Below, piece after piece: positions 41,251 through 48,968 of a stretch of 64,000 nucleotides of DNA. The position numbers were made by a program, and so were the translations under genes. Location of the stretch: NCBI RefSeq assembly GCF_000421345.1, contig NZ_ATWV01000006.1:124001-188000 (forward strand). The letters run 5' to 3'. The DNA comes from Treponema bryantii NK4A124. Lineage in GTDB: Bacteria > Spirochaetota > Spirochaetia > Treponematales > Treponemataceae. The stretch's first letter is position 1, and each line of letters begins with the position of its first letter. The notes below the pieces were generated by a model, which did not search any database, had not been told where the DNA came from, and saw only the letters and a list, made by a program, of their open reading frames with translations.

Positions 41251-41781
41251 TTAAGATTGTTTGCTATACGTAACCTCTTTTACATACTCCGCAATAATCT
41301 GGGCAGTTTCTTCCGGCGTCTGTCCGGTGTTATCTATAAACTTCTGAAACTTGCCGCGATTCTTTTTAAACCAGGCTGCATATTCTATCTGGCTTTGGAT
41401 AAATTCGTCGCTGCCACAGTTGCGTTCGGCCGGGCGGGCTTCCAGGCGTTTTCTGATTTCTTCATCGGAACAGACCATGGCAATAAAATGCGTATCAGAG
41501 ATTTCATCCGGCAATGTCACCTTCTCGAAAAAATTTATCGGATTCATCCCAGCCGATACCAGCAGAAGATTTTTATCATCGGCAATTTCAACTGCGCGTT
41601 TTAAGTTATCGGTGTAATACTGATCTTCGCGTTCCGTGCCCTTGTAATCAAGCCATGAAATATCTATATCGTCAGAATCCAGAGTTGCGTAGTCTGGAAG
41701 AAGCCCCCTTCTTTTGAAAATCTGATTAACTGTAGATTTTCCTGTGCCGCATGGGGCGCATAAAATTATTAAGTGCTTCAT
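41251..41781 (-). CDS. P-loop nucleotide kinase (AAA_33-like)
   Basis: 176 residues: Walker A IILCAPCGTGKSTVNQIFKR, then YATLDSDDIDISW and IRKRLEARPAERN (lid arginines). This family contains small-molecule and nucleoside kinases and the AAA_33 proteins of unknown substrate. It is 11 bases upstream of the nucleotidyltransferase gene on the same strand, so they are probably co-transcribed. A second small P-loop kinase is at 43494. Confidence 0.82.
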   Translation of the reverse strand: MKHLIILCAPCGTGKSTVNQIFKRRGLLPDYATLDSDDIDISWLDYKGTEREDQYYTDNLKRAVEIADDKNLLLVSAGMNPINFFEKVTLPDEISDTHFIAMVCSDEEIRKRLEARPAERNCGSDEFIQSQIEYAAWFKKNRGKFQKFIDNTGQTPEETAQIIAEYVKEVTYSKQS

Positions 41782-41793
41782 TTTTGTCTCCCA

Positions 41794-42552
41794 TTATCTT
41801 CTTATCACCGGGGCTCCCTGGACATACTTTCCATAGTGCTTAAGAAAGTCCTGATATTCCGCTTCTTCTGTAATCCAGACAATAACGTATACTTCCTTAA
41901 CTCCAAGATTTGTATAGGCCTGAAAGCGAGTGTTACCGTCGTTCAATTCAAAATCATCTTCAACATAGTGAACAATCAGCGGCGGCATGTCCGGATCCTT
42001 TTTGATTGAATCCTCCAGCGCGGCAACGTGAATGGGCCACCAGTCTTTGTCGATTCTGTATTTCATATTTTCTTCAGGGCCTGTGCAGCGATGAAAAAGT
42101 TCCAGAGACATTTTGACCGGACCAATATAGTAGCGTTCAAAAAGCTTGAGCCCGTCCGAGAATGGAACATTGCGTCCATCTTCTAAAAGATAAGTATGAA
42201 TCCATTCATCAATTTTATTTTCCTTTGCGTAACTCAGTGCAGAGGAAAGAGTCTTGTTGTATTCTAACATAGGTGTCTCCTTTTTTGTGTAGACAATATG
42301 CTTTACAGAATCAACAGAAAGACAATATTTATCGGCCAGAGAATCAATATCAAAGCCACCTGCAAAATCATCCCTAATAGCCTGATTTCTTTTTGCAAGA
42401 TAAGCCCTGTAGCCCGAAGATTCACCCCAGGCCTTCTTCTTCTGCTCGCTGGCCGGAATATAAATTGTTTCTCCCGACACATAGCGCTGAATCTGCTTTA
42501 GAAGCTGCTCGGGAAAAATGTCCTGCGCGTTTCTGTAATTCATAAAATCCAC
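41794..42552 (-). CDS. CD3324/Mor-like HTH protein with ParB-like C-terminal domain
   Basis: 252 residues. N-terminus (1-90) is of the CD3324/Mor type: YRNAQDIFPEQLLKQIQRYV, SGETIYIPASEQKKKAWGES, LADKYCLSVDSVKHIVYTKK (HTH). C-terminus (140-252) has PPLIVHYVEDDFELNDGNTR, FQAYTNLGVKEVYVIVW, the ParB/sulfiredoxin-like fold with the xNDGNHR-type motif. Fusion of the two suggests a DNA-binding regulator with a nucleotide-using domain. In line with the kinase and nucleotidyltransferase downstream on the same strand. 42553-42711 upstream holds no gene. Confidence 0.75.
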   Translation of the reverse strand: MDFMNYRNAQDIFPEQLLKQIQRYVSGETIYIPASEQKKKAWGESSGYRAYLAKRNQAIRDDFAGGFDIDSLADKYCLSVDSVKHIVYTKKETPMLEYNKTLSSALSYAKENKIDEWIHTYLLEDGRNVPFSDGLKLFERYYIGPVKMSLELFHRCTGPEENMKYRIDKDWWPIHVAALEDSIKKDPDMPPLIVHYVEDDFELNDGNTRFQAYTNLGVKEVYVIVWITEEAEYQDFLKHYGKYVQGAPVIRR

Positions 42553-42711
42553 CTTATTTTTTTACGCTCGTGCACTGCGTTGTGATTTTAGAATAAAGGA
42601 TTTAGTGTCTCTTGTATATGTTGAGTTTGGGTGGAGGTGAAATTGGCATAAAAAAAGCGAGGCTAGAATCCTGGCAAAACTGAAGCAGTTGTTCTTCTTA
42701 TATCATAAAAC

Positions 42712-43356
42712 CTATGATCTTTTTGCTTTCAAGAATATCCCAAGCATCAGCATATAGCACACAGTCTTAGGCAGCATGAGCATTCCAAGCAGAGGAAAAA
42801 GAGATGCAAAAACTGCTACAGGGATGTAAAAAAGAAAGGACAGACTGACATACAACCACATTCTTTTGAAAAGCGGATTTTCCCTGCGAGTCTTGAAGTA
42901 GATAATCACAATCAGAATACCAATTGATATAAATGGGATATTTCTGAGACAGCCCCAAAGAACGGAGCCCTCGCCTGTGAGCCAGTGATTTCCCGGTAAG
43001 AAACAGATAAAAATTCGGCAGGCAGTCAGCAGCCAGAGAAAAATAGCCATTGATTTTTTCTTGCCTTCTTCCCAAGTAAAAAGCTTTGTATGCAGGAAAA
43101 AAATCAGCATATAAAAGAAGGTCATTGTGATTGATGTTACAAGTTTGCCAAATCCCAGCCAGGCTGTAAAATCACTTTCGATAAAATAGTTGAGAACCCG
43201 CGGCACCAGATGAAAAGCATCGCCGCACCCAAGAATCAAAGCAGCACTTCCCATCAGCTTACCAATACTGTCCCGGCGTTTTGCTAAAATCACAATTCCG
43301 GAAATTATTGCAAACAGAAGATAAATAATGTCAAAAGTTGATTCACCGTATTTCAT
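42712..43356 (-). CDS. Conserved membrane protein, about seven helices
   Basis: 214 residues from ATG 43356, chosen for GGAGG 9 bases upstream. Hydrophobic helices include FDIIYLLFAIISGIVILA, LVTSITMTFFYMLIFFLHT, MAIFLWLLTACRIFICFLPG, ISIGILIVIIYFKT, WLYVSLSFLFYIPVAVFASL, MLMLPKTVCYMLMLGIFL. Conserved-looking charged or polar residues within helices (CGDAFHLVPR) hint at ligand or metal binding. Conserved in Firmicutes-like genomes to my knowledge but without assigned function. No operon partner. Confidence 0.7.
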   Translation of the reverse strand: MKYGESTFDIIYLLFAIISGIVILAKRRDSIGKLMGSAALILGCGDAFHLVPRVLNYFIESDFTAWLGFGKLVTSITMTFFYMLIFFLHTKLFTWEEGKKKSMAIFLWLLTACRIFICFLPGNHWLTGEGSVLWGCLRNIPFISIGILIVIIYFKTRRENPLFKRMWLYVSLSFLFYIPVAVFASLFPLLGMLMLPKTVCYMLMLGIFLKAKRS

Positions 43357-43493
43357 TATGGCCTCCACAATTATTTTAATGCACAACTTTAAAATTATGA
43401 AGATAAAGTTAATAGAAAAAATGCAGGACCCGTGCTATCATAAAATACAGAACTTTGAGACGCATATAATTCTGACTTTGAACAATAAACCAC

Positions 43494-43985
43494 ATGAAAG
43501 TAATTATCTTAAACGGACCGATGGGAGTTGGAAAAACTGCCGTTGGAAAATACATTGCAGAAGCTACTCCGGGAACAGCCTTTATAGATGGCGACTGGTG
43601 CCTCGACATTCATCCATTCATTGGAAATCGCGAAACCAAAACCATGGCTGTGGACAATATTCTTCATATGATAGGAAACTACAAAAAGTGTTCTGAATGC
43701 AAGATGATTGTTCTTGTCTGGCTGATGGATCAGTCCTGGGTTTATGACGCAATTATTGAAGGAATCAAAAAACTGGAACTTGAAATAAAACCTGTTACTC
43801 TAACCTGCAGTAAGACTACACTAACCGACCGCTGGCAGAATGACAAAGTATGTCCATGGCGAACCAATGACTGGCTTAAAATCACCACAGATTCACTCCC
43901 CTATTTTTCAACGCTGGACAATACGCTCGATACAAGCAACCTTTCGATTAAAGAAGTCGCTGAAAAAATATTGGCAACAGAATAG
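43494..43985 (+). CDS. Small P-loop kinase (AAA_33-like)
   Basis: 163 residues: IILNGPMGVGKTAVGKYIAE is the Walker A; AFIDGDWCLDIHPF is the substrate-side acidic motif; MIVLVWLMDQSWVYDAII is the Walker B-like strand. Similar proteins are annotated as nucleotide kinases of unknown substrate. TATAAT lies at 43465-43470 and no Shine-Dalgarno precedes the ATG. Not linked to the kinase at 41251. Confidence 0.8.
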   Translation: MKVIILNGPMGVGKTAVGKYIAEATPGTAFIDGDWCLDIHPFIGNRETKTMAVDNILHMIGNYKKCSECKMIVLVWLMDQSWVYDAIIEGIKKLELEIKPVTLTCSKTTLTDRWQNDKVCPWRTNDWLKITTDSLPYFSTLDNTLDTSNLSIKEVAEKILATE

Positions 43986-44017
43986 TACTGAAGATAATTC
44001 AGACTGCAATTGGTGTT

Positions 44018-44395
44018 TTATCTCTCCATAAAAAACTCGACCTGTTCTCCAAGCGGACCGTAACAGAAGGCCATGCGGATTGGGTAAGGCGGATTTGAAG
44101 GAATAACTTTATCATTCGGTTCTATAAAAACCTCGTAACCAGCAGCTTTTACCTTCGCAGCAATTTCATCAACATTATCAGTAAGAAGTGCCATGTGGCG
44201 GATAGCGCCAAGGCAGTGAGTTCCCTCGGTATTTGTAAAAATCTCGAGCAGGCCGTTACCTGTATCAATCATCATACCCTCTGCCCATTCACGTATAATC
44301 TTTAAGCCAAGAGTTTCTACATAAAACTTACGAACGTTAGTTAGTTCTTCGGTTGTTCCGCATTTCATTGAAATATGGTGAATTCCTTTAATCAT
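44018..44395 (-). CDS. VOC/glyoxalase superfamily protein
   Basis: 125 residues with the paired beta-alpha-beta-beta-beta units of the vicinal oxygen chelate fold: GIHHISMKCGTTEELTNVRK, FYVETLGLKIIREW, LLEIFTNTEG, HMALLTDNVDEIAAKVKAAG, EQVEFFMER. Metal ligands would be His5 or His6, Glu52, His66 and Glu120. Likely lactoylglutathione lyase-like or a small-molecule isomerase. Extended -10 TGTTATAAT and GAGAGG ribosome site precede it. Convergent with the kinase gene. Confidence 0.85.
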   Translation of the reverse strand: MIKGIHHISMKCGTTEELTNVRKFYVETLGLKIIREWAEGMMIDTGNGLLEIFTNTEGTHCLGAIRHMALLTDNVDEIAAKVKAAGYEVFIEPNDKVIPSNPPYPIRMAFCYGPLGEQVEFFMER

Positions 44396-44534
44396 TTTTG
44401 CCTCTCGTTTTATTATAACAGATAAGCAAAAACTTTTGTTGTGTATTTTATCAGAATTATTCTAATTGACTGTCGGCTCTCTTATTTGTATCATATTCCT
44501 ATCTAATTTATAGGTAAATACCAGGAGAACTTCT

Positions 44535-44909
44535 ATGAAAACAATCGAAACAAAATCAGCACCGGCTGCAATCGGACCTTACTCACAGGCAATTCTCGCA
44601 AACGGTTTTTTATATACCTCAGGACAGATTCCTTTGAATCCTGAAACAGGCGCAATCGAAGGCCAGACAATCGAAGCTCAGGCAGAACAGGCAATCAAAA
44701 ATCTAAGTGAAATCTTAAAGGCAGCAGGCTCTGACTTTTCAAAAGTTGTAAAAACAACCTGCTTTCTCGCCCACATTTCAGACTTTGCAGCTTTTAATTC
44801 AATATACGAAAAGTACTTTGTTTCAAAACCTGCCCGCAGCTGTTTTGAAGTTGCAGCATTACCAAAAGGCGCACTCGTTGAAATTGAAGCAGAGGCTGTT
44901 GTAGAGTAA
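44535..44909 (+). CDS. ridA: RidA family enamine/imine deaminase
   Basis: 124 residues, the usual RidA length. KSAPAAIGPYSQAILANGFL, YTSGQIPLNPETGAI, VKTTCFLAHISDFAAFN, and the active Arg in KPARSCFEVAALPKGALVEI. RidA trimers hydrolyse 2-aminoacrylate and other reactive enamines from PLP enzymes. AGGAG ribosome site. Followed by a 415-base structured gap. Confidence 0.95.
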   Translation: MKTIETKSAPAAIGPYSQAILANGFLYTSGQIPLNPETGAIEGQTIEAQAEQAIKNLSEILKAAGSDFSKVVKTTCFLAHISDFAAFNSIYEKYFVSKPARSCFEVAALPKGALVEIEAEAVVE

Positions 44910-45324
44910 AAAAATCAAGATATTCTTTTGTATATTCCTTTGTCTGTCTCCTTTCATTCAAGCTGAGATTTTTACACAAAGCACTGTATAAAATCTCATT
45001 TCGTGATAAAATATATATAAATTTTTATTCAGGAGGCTTGATAAAAAAGCAGCCAGAATATTGTCTGCTTTTTTATCTGCCAAGTTTGCGTTGCAAACTT
45101 GCATATATACTGCTACTTTTCATTTCATTACAAAGTAGCTTAAAAAGTCATTCGAATGTTGAAACATTCTTCATGACTTTTTATAGGAGTTGGATGTTCA
45201 AATCTGGCAAAACTTGGTTCATTGTTTGATGCCTTGAAAGATGGAAATCTTTTGGGCGGTCTTTCAAGGTAATGTTTTTTAGGGAAATCTTCCCGGCTCA
45301 TAAAACAATTTCCTGGAGATAAAC
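44910..45324 (+). other. 415-base non-coding stretch with four strong hairpins
   Basis: Perfect inverted repeats follow one another: 13 bp GATAAAAAAGCAG/CTGCTTTTTTATC (45040-45052 and 45065-45077), 9 bp CAAGTTTGC/GCAAACTTG (45081-45101), a two-tier hairpin AAAAAGTCAT/ATGACTTTTT around GAATGTT/AACATTC (45142-45182), 10 bp CCTTGAAAGA/TCTTTCAAGG (45232-45241 and 45260-45269), plus GGGAA/TTCCC (45282-45294). AGGAGG before a TTG at 45038 could start a 63-residue frame, but that frame overlaps the stems and has no protein character. Candidate structured RNA or leader of the GNAT gene. Confidence 0.5.
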
Positions 45325-45972
45325 ATGAACTCAAATTTTACAATCCGCGTGGAAGAGCCGCGCGATTTTAAGACTGTTGAAAATCTTACCAGAGATTCGT
45401 TCTGGAACGTTTACCACCCTGGCTGCACAGAACATTATGTTCTTCGCTGCTTCAGAAGCAATCCCGATTTTATTCCTGAGCTTTCACTTGTTATGGAGAA
45501 AGACGGACAGATTATCGGACATGTGATGTTTTCAAAAGCAGAGCTGAGCATTGAAGCTGATGGAAAAGCAACTGGCGAAAAGCTCCCAATCGGAACTTTC
45601 GGACCAATCAGCATTCATCCAGATTTCAAGAGACAGGGCTACGGCCTTAAGCTCTTGAAGTATGCTCTTGAAAAAGCAAAGGCAATGGGAATCGGATTTA
45701 TCTGCATAGAAGGCAATATCAATTTTTACCGTCATGCAGGTTTTGATCTGGCAAGTAAGTTACATATTCATTACCACTGCGAGCCAAAGGATTCAGAAGT
45801 GCCATACTTTTTAGCACAGGAACTGATTCCCGGCTACCTCAATGGAATTGAAGCAACTTACACTCCCCCAAAAGGATACTTCGTTGCCGAAGAAAATCCC
45901 GAGGCCTTTGTAAAATATGAAGCAGAATTTCCTTACAAGGAAAAACTGGTTCTGCCCGGTCAGTTAGGATAG
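45325..45972 (+). CDS. GNAT acetyltransferase, YhbS-like
   Basis: 215 residues. TFGPISIHPDFKRQGYGLKL (acetyl-CoA loop RQGYG), KAMGIGFICIEGNINFYRHA, GFDLASKLHIHYH match the YhbS branch of GNAT proteins, with an extra C-terminal segment (LNGIEATYTPPKGYFVAEEN). Ribosome site CTGGAG. It sits between the structured gap upstream and a good terminator downstream, so it is a single-gene unit possibly controlled by its long leader. Confidence 0.9.
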   Translation: MNSNFTIRVEEPRDFKTVENLTRDSFWNVYHPGCTEHYVLRCFRSNPDFIPELSLVMEKDGQIIGHVMFSKAELSIEADGKATGEKLPIGTFGPISIHPDFKRQGYGLKLLKYALEKAKAMGIGFICIEGNINFYRHAGFDLASKLHIHYHCEPKDSEVPYFLAQELIPGYLNGIEATYTPPKGYFVAEENPEAFVKYEAEFPYKEKLVLPGQLG

Positions 45973-45980
45973 TTTAAAGA

Positions 45981-46018
45981 CCCGCAGTAAGCAAATGCCT
46001 TCTGCGGGCATTTTTTTT
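45981..46018 (+). terminator. Rho-independent terminator after GNAT gene
   Basis: Stem CCCGCAG (45981-45987) with CTGCGGG (46002-46008) followed after CA by eight T. Confidence 0.85.
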
Positions 46019-46072
46019 GTTAATTAGGAATTACAAAGGCAAGCAATTTATTGCATAAATATTGCCCGTTCT

Positions 46073-46111
46073 AAATATGACATTGCGATGTCATATTTTC
46101 GATGTTATAAT
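46073..46111 (+). promoter_or_regulatory. Promoter of WYL gene: 10-bp-arm palindrome plus extended -10, leaderless
   Basis: AAATATGACA (46073-46082), loop TTGCGA, TGTCATATTT (46089-46098), then TGTTATAAT (46103-46111). The ATG at 46118 falls at +1. The palindrome replaces a normal -35. Same design as 48925 and, in shorter form, 3895 and 4280. Confidence 0.7.
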
Positions 46112-46117
46112 TAGCTC

Positions 46118-47053
46118 ATGCAAATCGATCAGCTTTTTGAGTTTGTTTATATTCTCATTGATAAAAAGCAATCTACCGCCAGTGAAATGGCAAAACGTTT
46201 TGGAGTTTCTACAAGAACAATTTACCGCTGGATAGATGCACTTTCCGTTTCTGGAATACCTGTGTATTCTCTTAAAGGACGTGGAGGTGGAATTGCAATT
46301 TCAAAAACTTATGCACTTGATAAACGAATCCTTTCTGAAGAAGAACGCCTTGCTATTGTATCAAGTGTAAAAGCCTTAAATAGTTTAGCAGGTAATCCAG
46401 CTGGTACTGTAAATGCAAATATTAAAGCAGCAGAAAAAATCTCTGCACTTGTTGCCTCTGACACAGACTGGCTCGAAGTAGATTTTTCTCCGTGGAGCCC
46501 TGAAGGCAGTGAAATTCAAATGCTCTTTGGAACTCTCCGTGACTGTATTCTAAAAAAGCGGCAAGTTTCTTTTGATTATTATAGCGCCGATGGAAACATC
46601 GAACATCGTTTTGTTCATCCCTGGAAATTGATTTACAAAGGACAGGCCTGGTATCTTCAAGGCTGGTGTACAATACGTCAAGCTGAACGTTTCTTTAAGC
46701 TTTCAAGAATGAGAAATGTTTCTATGACTGGCCGGAGTGCAACTATAACCAAACAGGCTGTATTAGGAACGAACTCTTCCTCTAACAAGAATAATGATTA
46801 TCAACCTTCTCTGCTTTCCATTAAAGCTAAAGTTTATAATACTAAAATATCTTATTTGCTGGATACCTTTATTTGCTCCGAAGTTAAACAAAACAAAGAT
46901 GGAAGTATTACAGCATGCTTTAAAGCCCCTGATGAAGACTGGCTACTCGATTTACTTCTTGGGTTTGGACCAGACCTGCAAATTATTTCTCCAAAACATC
47001 TTCGCAATAAACTTATTTCCCTTGCAGAAAATATTATTAAAGAATATAAATGA
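46118..47053 (+). CDS. WYL-domain transcriptional regulator (YafY-like)
   Basis: 311 residues. HTH_11 winged helix at the N-terminus (LFEFVYILIDKKQSTASEMA, KRFGVSTRTIYRWIDALSVS), WYL domain in the middle (HRFVHPWKLIYKGQAWYLQG, WCTIRQAERFFKLSRMRNVS), and a WCX extension at the end (LLDLLLGFGPDLQIISPKHL). YafY-type regulators control stress or defence genes. Its leaderless promoter carries the ATGACA palindrome, and the same palindrome lies just after its stop and before the radical SAM gene, so autoregulation and control of that gene are likely. Confidence 0.92.
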   Translation: MQIDQLFEFVYILIDKKQSTASEMAKRFGVSTRTIYRWIDALSVSGIPVYSLKGRGGGIAISKTYALDKRILSEEERLAIVSSVKALNSLAGNPAGTVNANIKAAEKISALVASDTDWLEVDFSPWSPEGSEIQMLFGTLRDCILKKRQVSFDYYSADGNIEHRFVHPWKLIYKGQAWYLQGWCTIRQAERFFKLSRMRNVSMTGRSATITKQAVLGTNSSSNKNNDYQPSLLSIKAKVYNTKISYLLDTFICSEVKQNKDGSITACFKAPDEDWLLDLLLGFGPDLQIISPKHLRNKLISLAENIIKEYK

Positions 47054-47061
47054 TATATTCT

Positions 47062-47087
47062 AAATATGACAGATAAATGTCATATTT
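47062..47087. promoter_or_regulatory. Third copy of the 10-bp-arm palindrome, between convergent genes
   Basis: AAATATGACA-GATAAA-TGTCATATTT, perfect arms. It is 8 bases after the WYL stop. On the minus strand TATCAT stands 10 bases beyond TGTCAT, so it could drive an antisense transcript into the WYL gene; otherwise it may be a titration site. Confidence 0.55.
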
Positions 47088-47109
47088 TACTTCTTGCAAA
47101 GAAATACTG

Positions 47110-47553
47110 TTATATCTTTTTTAATGGAATTATTATTTCCGTATTTTCATTTACAGAAAATTTATGTTTCTTAAATTTCCCGGGAATTCCTTTGCCATCA
47201 TAATTACTTAAACCTACTGGTTCTTTTGGCATACCGATAAGACTTGTATCGAGCTTTCCATTATTATTAATATCATGAACCAGCATTACCAGATACTCAC
47301 CCTCTGGTACACTTGTTTCAAATCTAACTATATCTGTTTCAGGTTTTATTTTTACTTCCTGAAATGCTATTCTCTTATCATAATTATCTGATGAATTGTA
47401 AATTGCCAGAATAATCTGACCATCCTCTGATGTAACATTAGTAATCTCTACTGTGAGCTTTTTTTCTTCTACTGCATCTTCTGCAAACAAAAATATGCCG
47501 CAAACAATCTGTATTAAAACCAGCAAAATACTTTTCTTAAAACTCTTTTTCAT
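47110..47553 (-). CDS. DUF2141 periplasmic protein
   Basis: 147 residues with a signal peptide (KKSILLVLIQIVCGIFLFAE) and a DUF2141 beta-sandwich: TVEITNVTSEDGQIILAIYN, VPEGEYLVMLVHDINNNGKL, DTSLIGMPKEPVGLSN. The DINNNGKLD loop resembles a calcium-binding loop. Function unknown; usual length. It follows the DUF998 gene by 3 bases in a TetR-DUF998-DUF2141 operon. Confidence 0.87.
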   Translation of the reverse strand: MKKSFKKSILLVLIQIVCGIFLFAEDAVEEKKLTVEITNVTSEDGQIILAIYNSSDNYDKRIAFQEVKIKPETDIVRFETSVPEGEYLVMLVHDINNNGKLDTSLIGMPKEPVGLSNYDGKGIPGKFKKHKFSVNENTEIIIPLKKI

Positions 47554-47556
47554 TTT

Positions 47557-48213
47557 CTATGCCTCAATTTTTCCAAACTTCAAAAATGCAATGACTGCAA
47601 TTACAGCTGTAAAACATACAGCACTATAAGTAGAGAATCTTTCTGGAATCCCAAAATATTCTCTTGGAACTAAACCGCTGCCTGCAGCGCCCACAAACAT
47701 CAAAAGGAATGCAGCAACCGCACACCAGGCCAGCACCTTGTTTCCACTTTTAAAACCACCCACTGCAATCAAAACTAGAGATACAATTGAAAGGAGCACT
47801 ACAAGAACTGTAATCACATATACATGTACAAAAGACTGAAAGCTTCCGTCATATCCACTTCCTGTCAAAGGAAAAAGACTGTAGCCGATTGCTGAAATCC
47901 AGTGCATTGTTACAAAAAGATATATTCCCGAACGAAGTATTTTTTCAGAAGTTTCTTTCCACAATTCTTTTGCAGAAATGCAGATTAATGTACATGCTAC
48001 ACAAGAAAAAATTCCGTGGATTTTTGTTAGCTCAGATGCTATCAAGCGTGAAGGCGCATCTGTAGCAGTAAGGTCACTTACCGCCTGAGCCATCCAGTTA
48101 TAGCCCGGATAAAATCTTGCTCCAATAACATCATGAAGCAGATAAAAAACGACATTCAAAATACCACAAATCAGTAACCAATATCTGATATTTTGATTCT
48201 TACTTCTTTCCAT
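47557..48213 (-). CDS. DUF998 membrane protein
   Basis: 218 residues with six hydrophobic helices. The DUF998 start is visible (LLICGILNVVFYLLHDVIGA, RFYPGYNWMAQAVSDLTATD), with later helices VHVYVITVLVVLLSIVSLVL and AVAAFLLMFVGAAGSGLVPR. Function unknown; related proteins are distant to frpD/YwaF types. The ATG overlaps the TetR gene end by 14 bases, so translation is coupled and expression is controlled by TetR. Confidence 0.85.
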   Translation of the reverse strand: MERSKNQNIRYWLLICGILNVVFYLLHDVIGARFYPGYNWMAQAVSDLTATDAPSRLIASELTKIHGIFSCVACTLICISAKELWKETSEKILRSGIYLFVTMHWISAIGYSLFPLTGSGYDGSFQSFVHVYVITVLVVLLSIVSLVLIAVGGFKSGNKVLAWCAVAAFLLMFVGAAGSGLVPREYFGIPERFSTYSAVCFTAVIAVIAFLKFGKIEA

Positions 48214-48841
48214 TTGTCTCTACTCCTTTGACTCTGTAAATTCTGCAAAACTCTTTTATAAAGTTTTTCATCATATTTTTATCAATACCTTTTCCAGTAT
48301 CGTTATTCGCATTTTTAAGTTGATTAAGATCACATTCCAGATCAATTATTGAATGAACTGACATCGCAAATGAAAGAGCAGCCGCATCTGCATCTGGAAA
48401 ATCTGCAATATGTTTTACCTGCAGCGCATAAAACAACTTCTTTGTTGCATCTACCATCGCTTTTGTTTCCATTACCATGATTTCAGTTGCAGCAGTATCT
48501 ATTGCTCTTTGAGACATTATGATTTTATAGAAGCGAAACATATCAGGATTTGTACAAATACTTCTATAAGAATCTACCATCTGCGTAAGAATTTTTTCCA
48601 ACGGGATTTTATCAGAAAACATATCCCAGTTCATTTCCCCGCCTGCAATCTTTTGTTTTGCCTGTTGGCGCAAAAATGAATACATTGTTTTTATGATTTC
48701 TTCACGCGATTCAAAATGCTTATACAAAGCAGGTTTTGAAATCCCCAGTTTTTCTGCAATCTGATTCATTGAAACTGCAGCCAATCCATATTCAGATGCG
48801 AGCTCTAAAGTTGCATTAATTATTTCTGATTTTCTATCCAT
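48200..48841 (-). CDS. TetR family transcriptional regulator
   Basis: 213 residues. HTH: SEIINATLELASEYGLAAVS, MNQIAEKLGISKPALYKHFE, SREEIIKTMYSFLRQQAKQK. The C-terminal domain is TetR-like and helical. It heads an operon with DUF998 and DUF2141 membrane and periplasmic proteins. Two inverted repeats (GTTACC/GGTAAC) in its promoter are good autoregulatory operator candidates. It would respond to a ligand linked to the envelope proteins it controls. Confidence 0.9.
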   Translation of the reverse strand: MDRKSEIINATLELASEYGLAAVSMNQIAEKLGISKPALYKHFESREEIIKTMYSFLRQQAKQKIAGGEMNWDMFSDKIPLEKILTQMVDSYRSICTNPDMFRFYKIIMSQRAIDTAATEIMVMETKAMVDATKKLFYALQVKHIADFPDADAAALSFAMSVHSIIDLECDLNQLKNANNDTGKGIDKNMMKNFIKEFCRIYRVKGVETNGKK

Positions 48842-48849
48842 ATCGTAAG

Positions 48850-48896
48850 GTTACCTATCGGTAACTATATTACTACCATACGGTAACCATTGTCAA
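48850..48896 (-). promoter_or_regulatory. tetR operon promoter with two GTTACC-N4-GGTAAC operators
   Basis: Minus strand TTGACA (48891-48896), 18-base spacer, TAATAT (48867-48872). A perfect operator GTTACC-N4-GGTAAC spans 48850-48865 downstream of the -10; an imperfect second copy (48874-48888) lies within the spacer. Confidence 0.65.
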
Positions 48897-48924
48897 CAGC
48901 AAAGTTATTTCTTCCAAAATAATA

Positions 48925-48962
48925 AAATATGACACCTACTTGTCATATTTTCATGCTATAAT
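48925..48962 (+). promoter_or_regulatory. Promoter of radical SAM gene: 10-bp-arm palindrome plus extended -10, leaderless
   Basis: AAATATGACA (48925-48934), loop CCTACT, TGTCATATTT (48941-48950), then TGCTATAAT (48954-48962). ATG 48969 is at the predicted +1. Same design as the WYL gene promoter at 46073. Confidence 0.7.
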
Positions 48963-48968
48963 TACAGC

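Noticed and set aside
45038-45229. 63-residue frame with AGGAGG and TTG start
   Set aside because: It overlaps perfect inverted repeats throughout, has no protein-like composition and no relatives that I recognise; treated as structured RNA.
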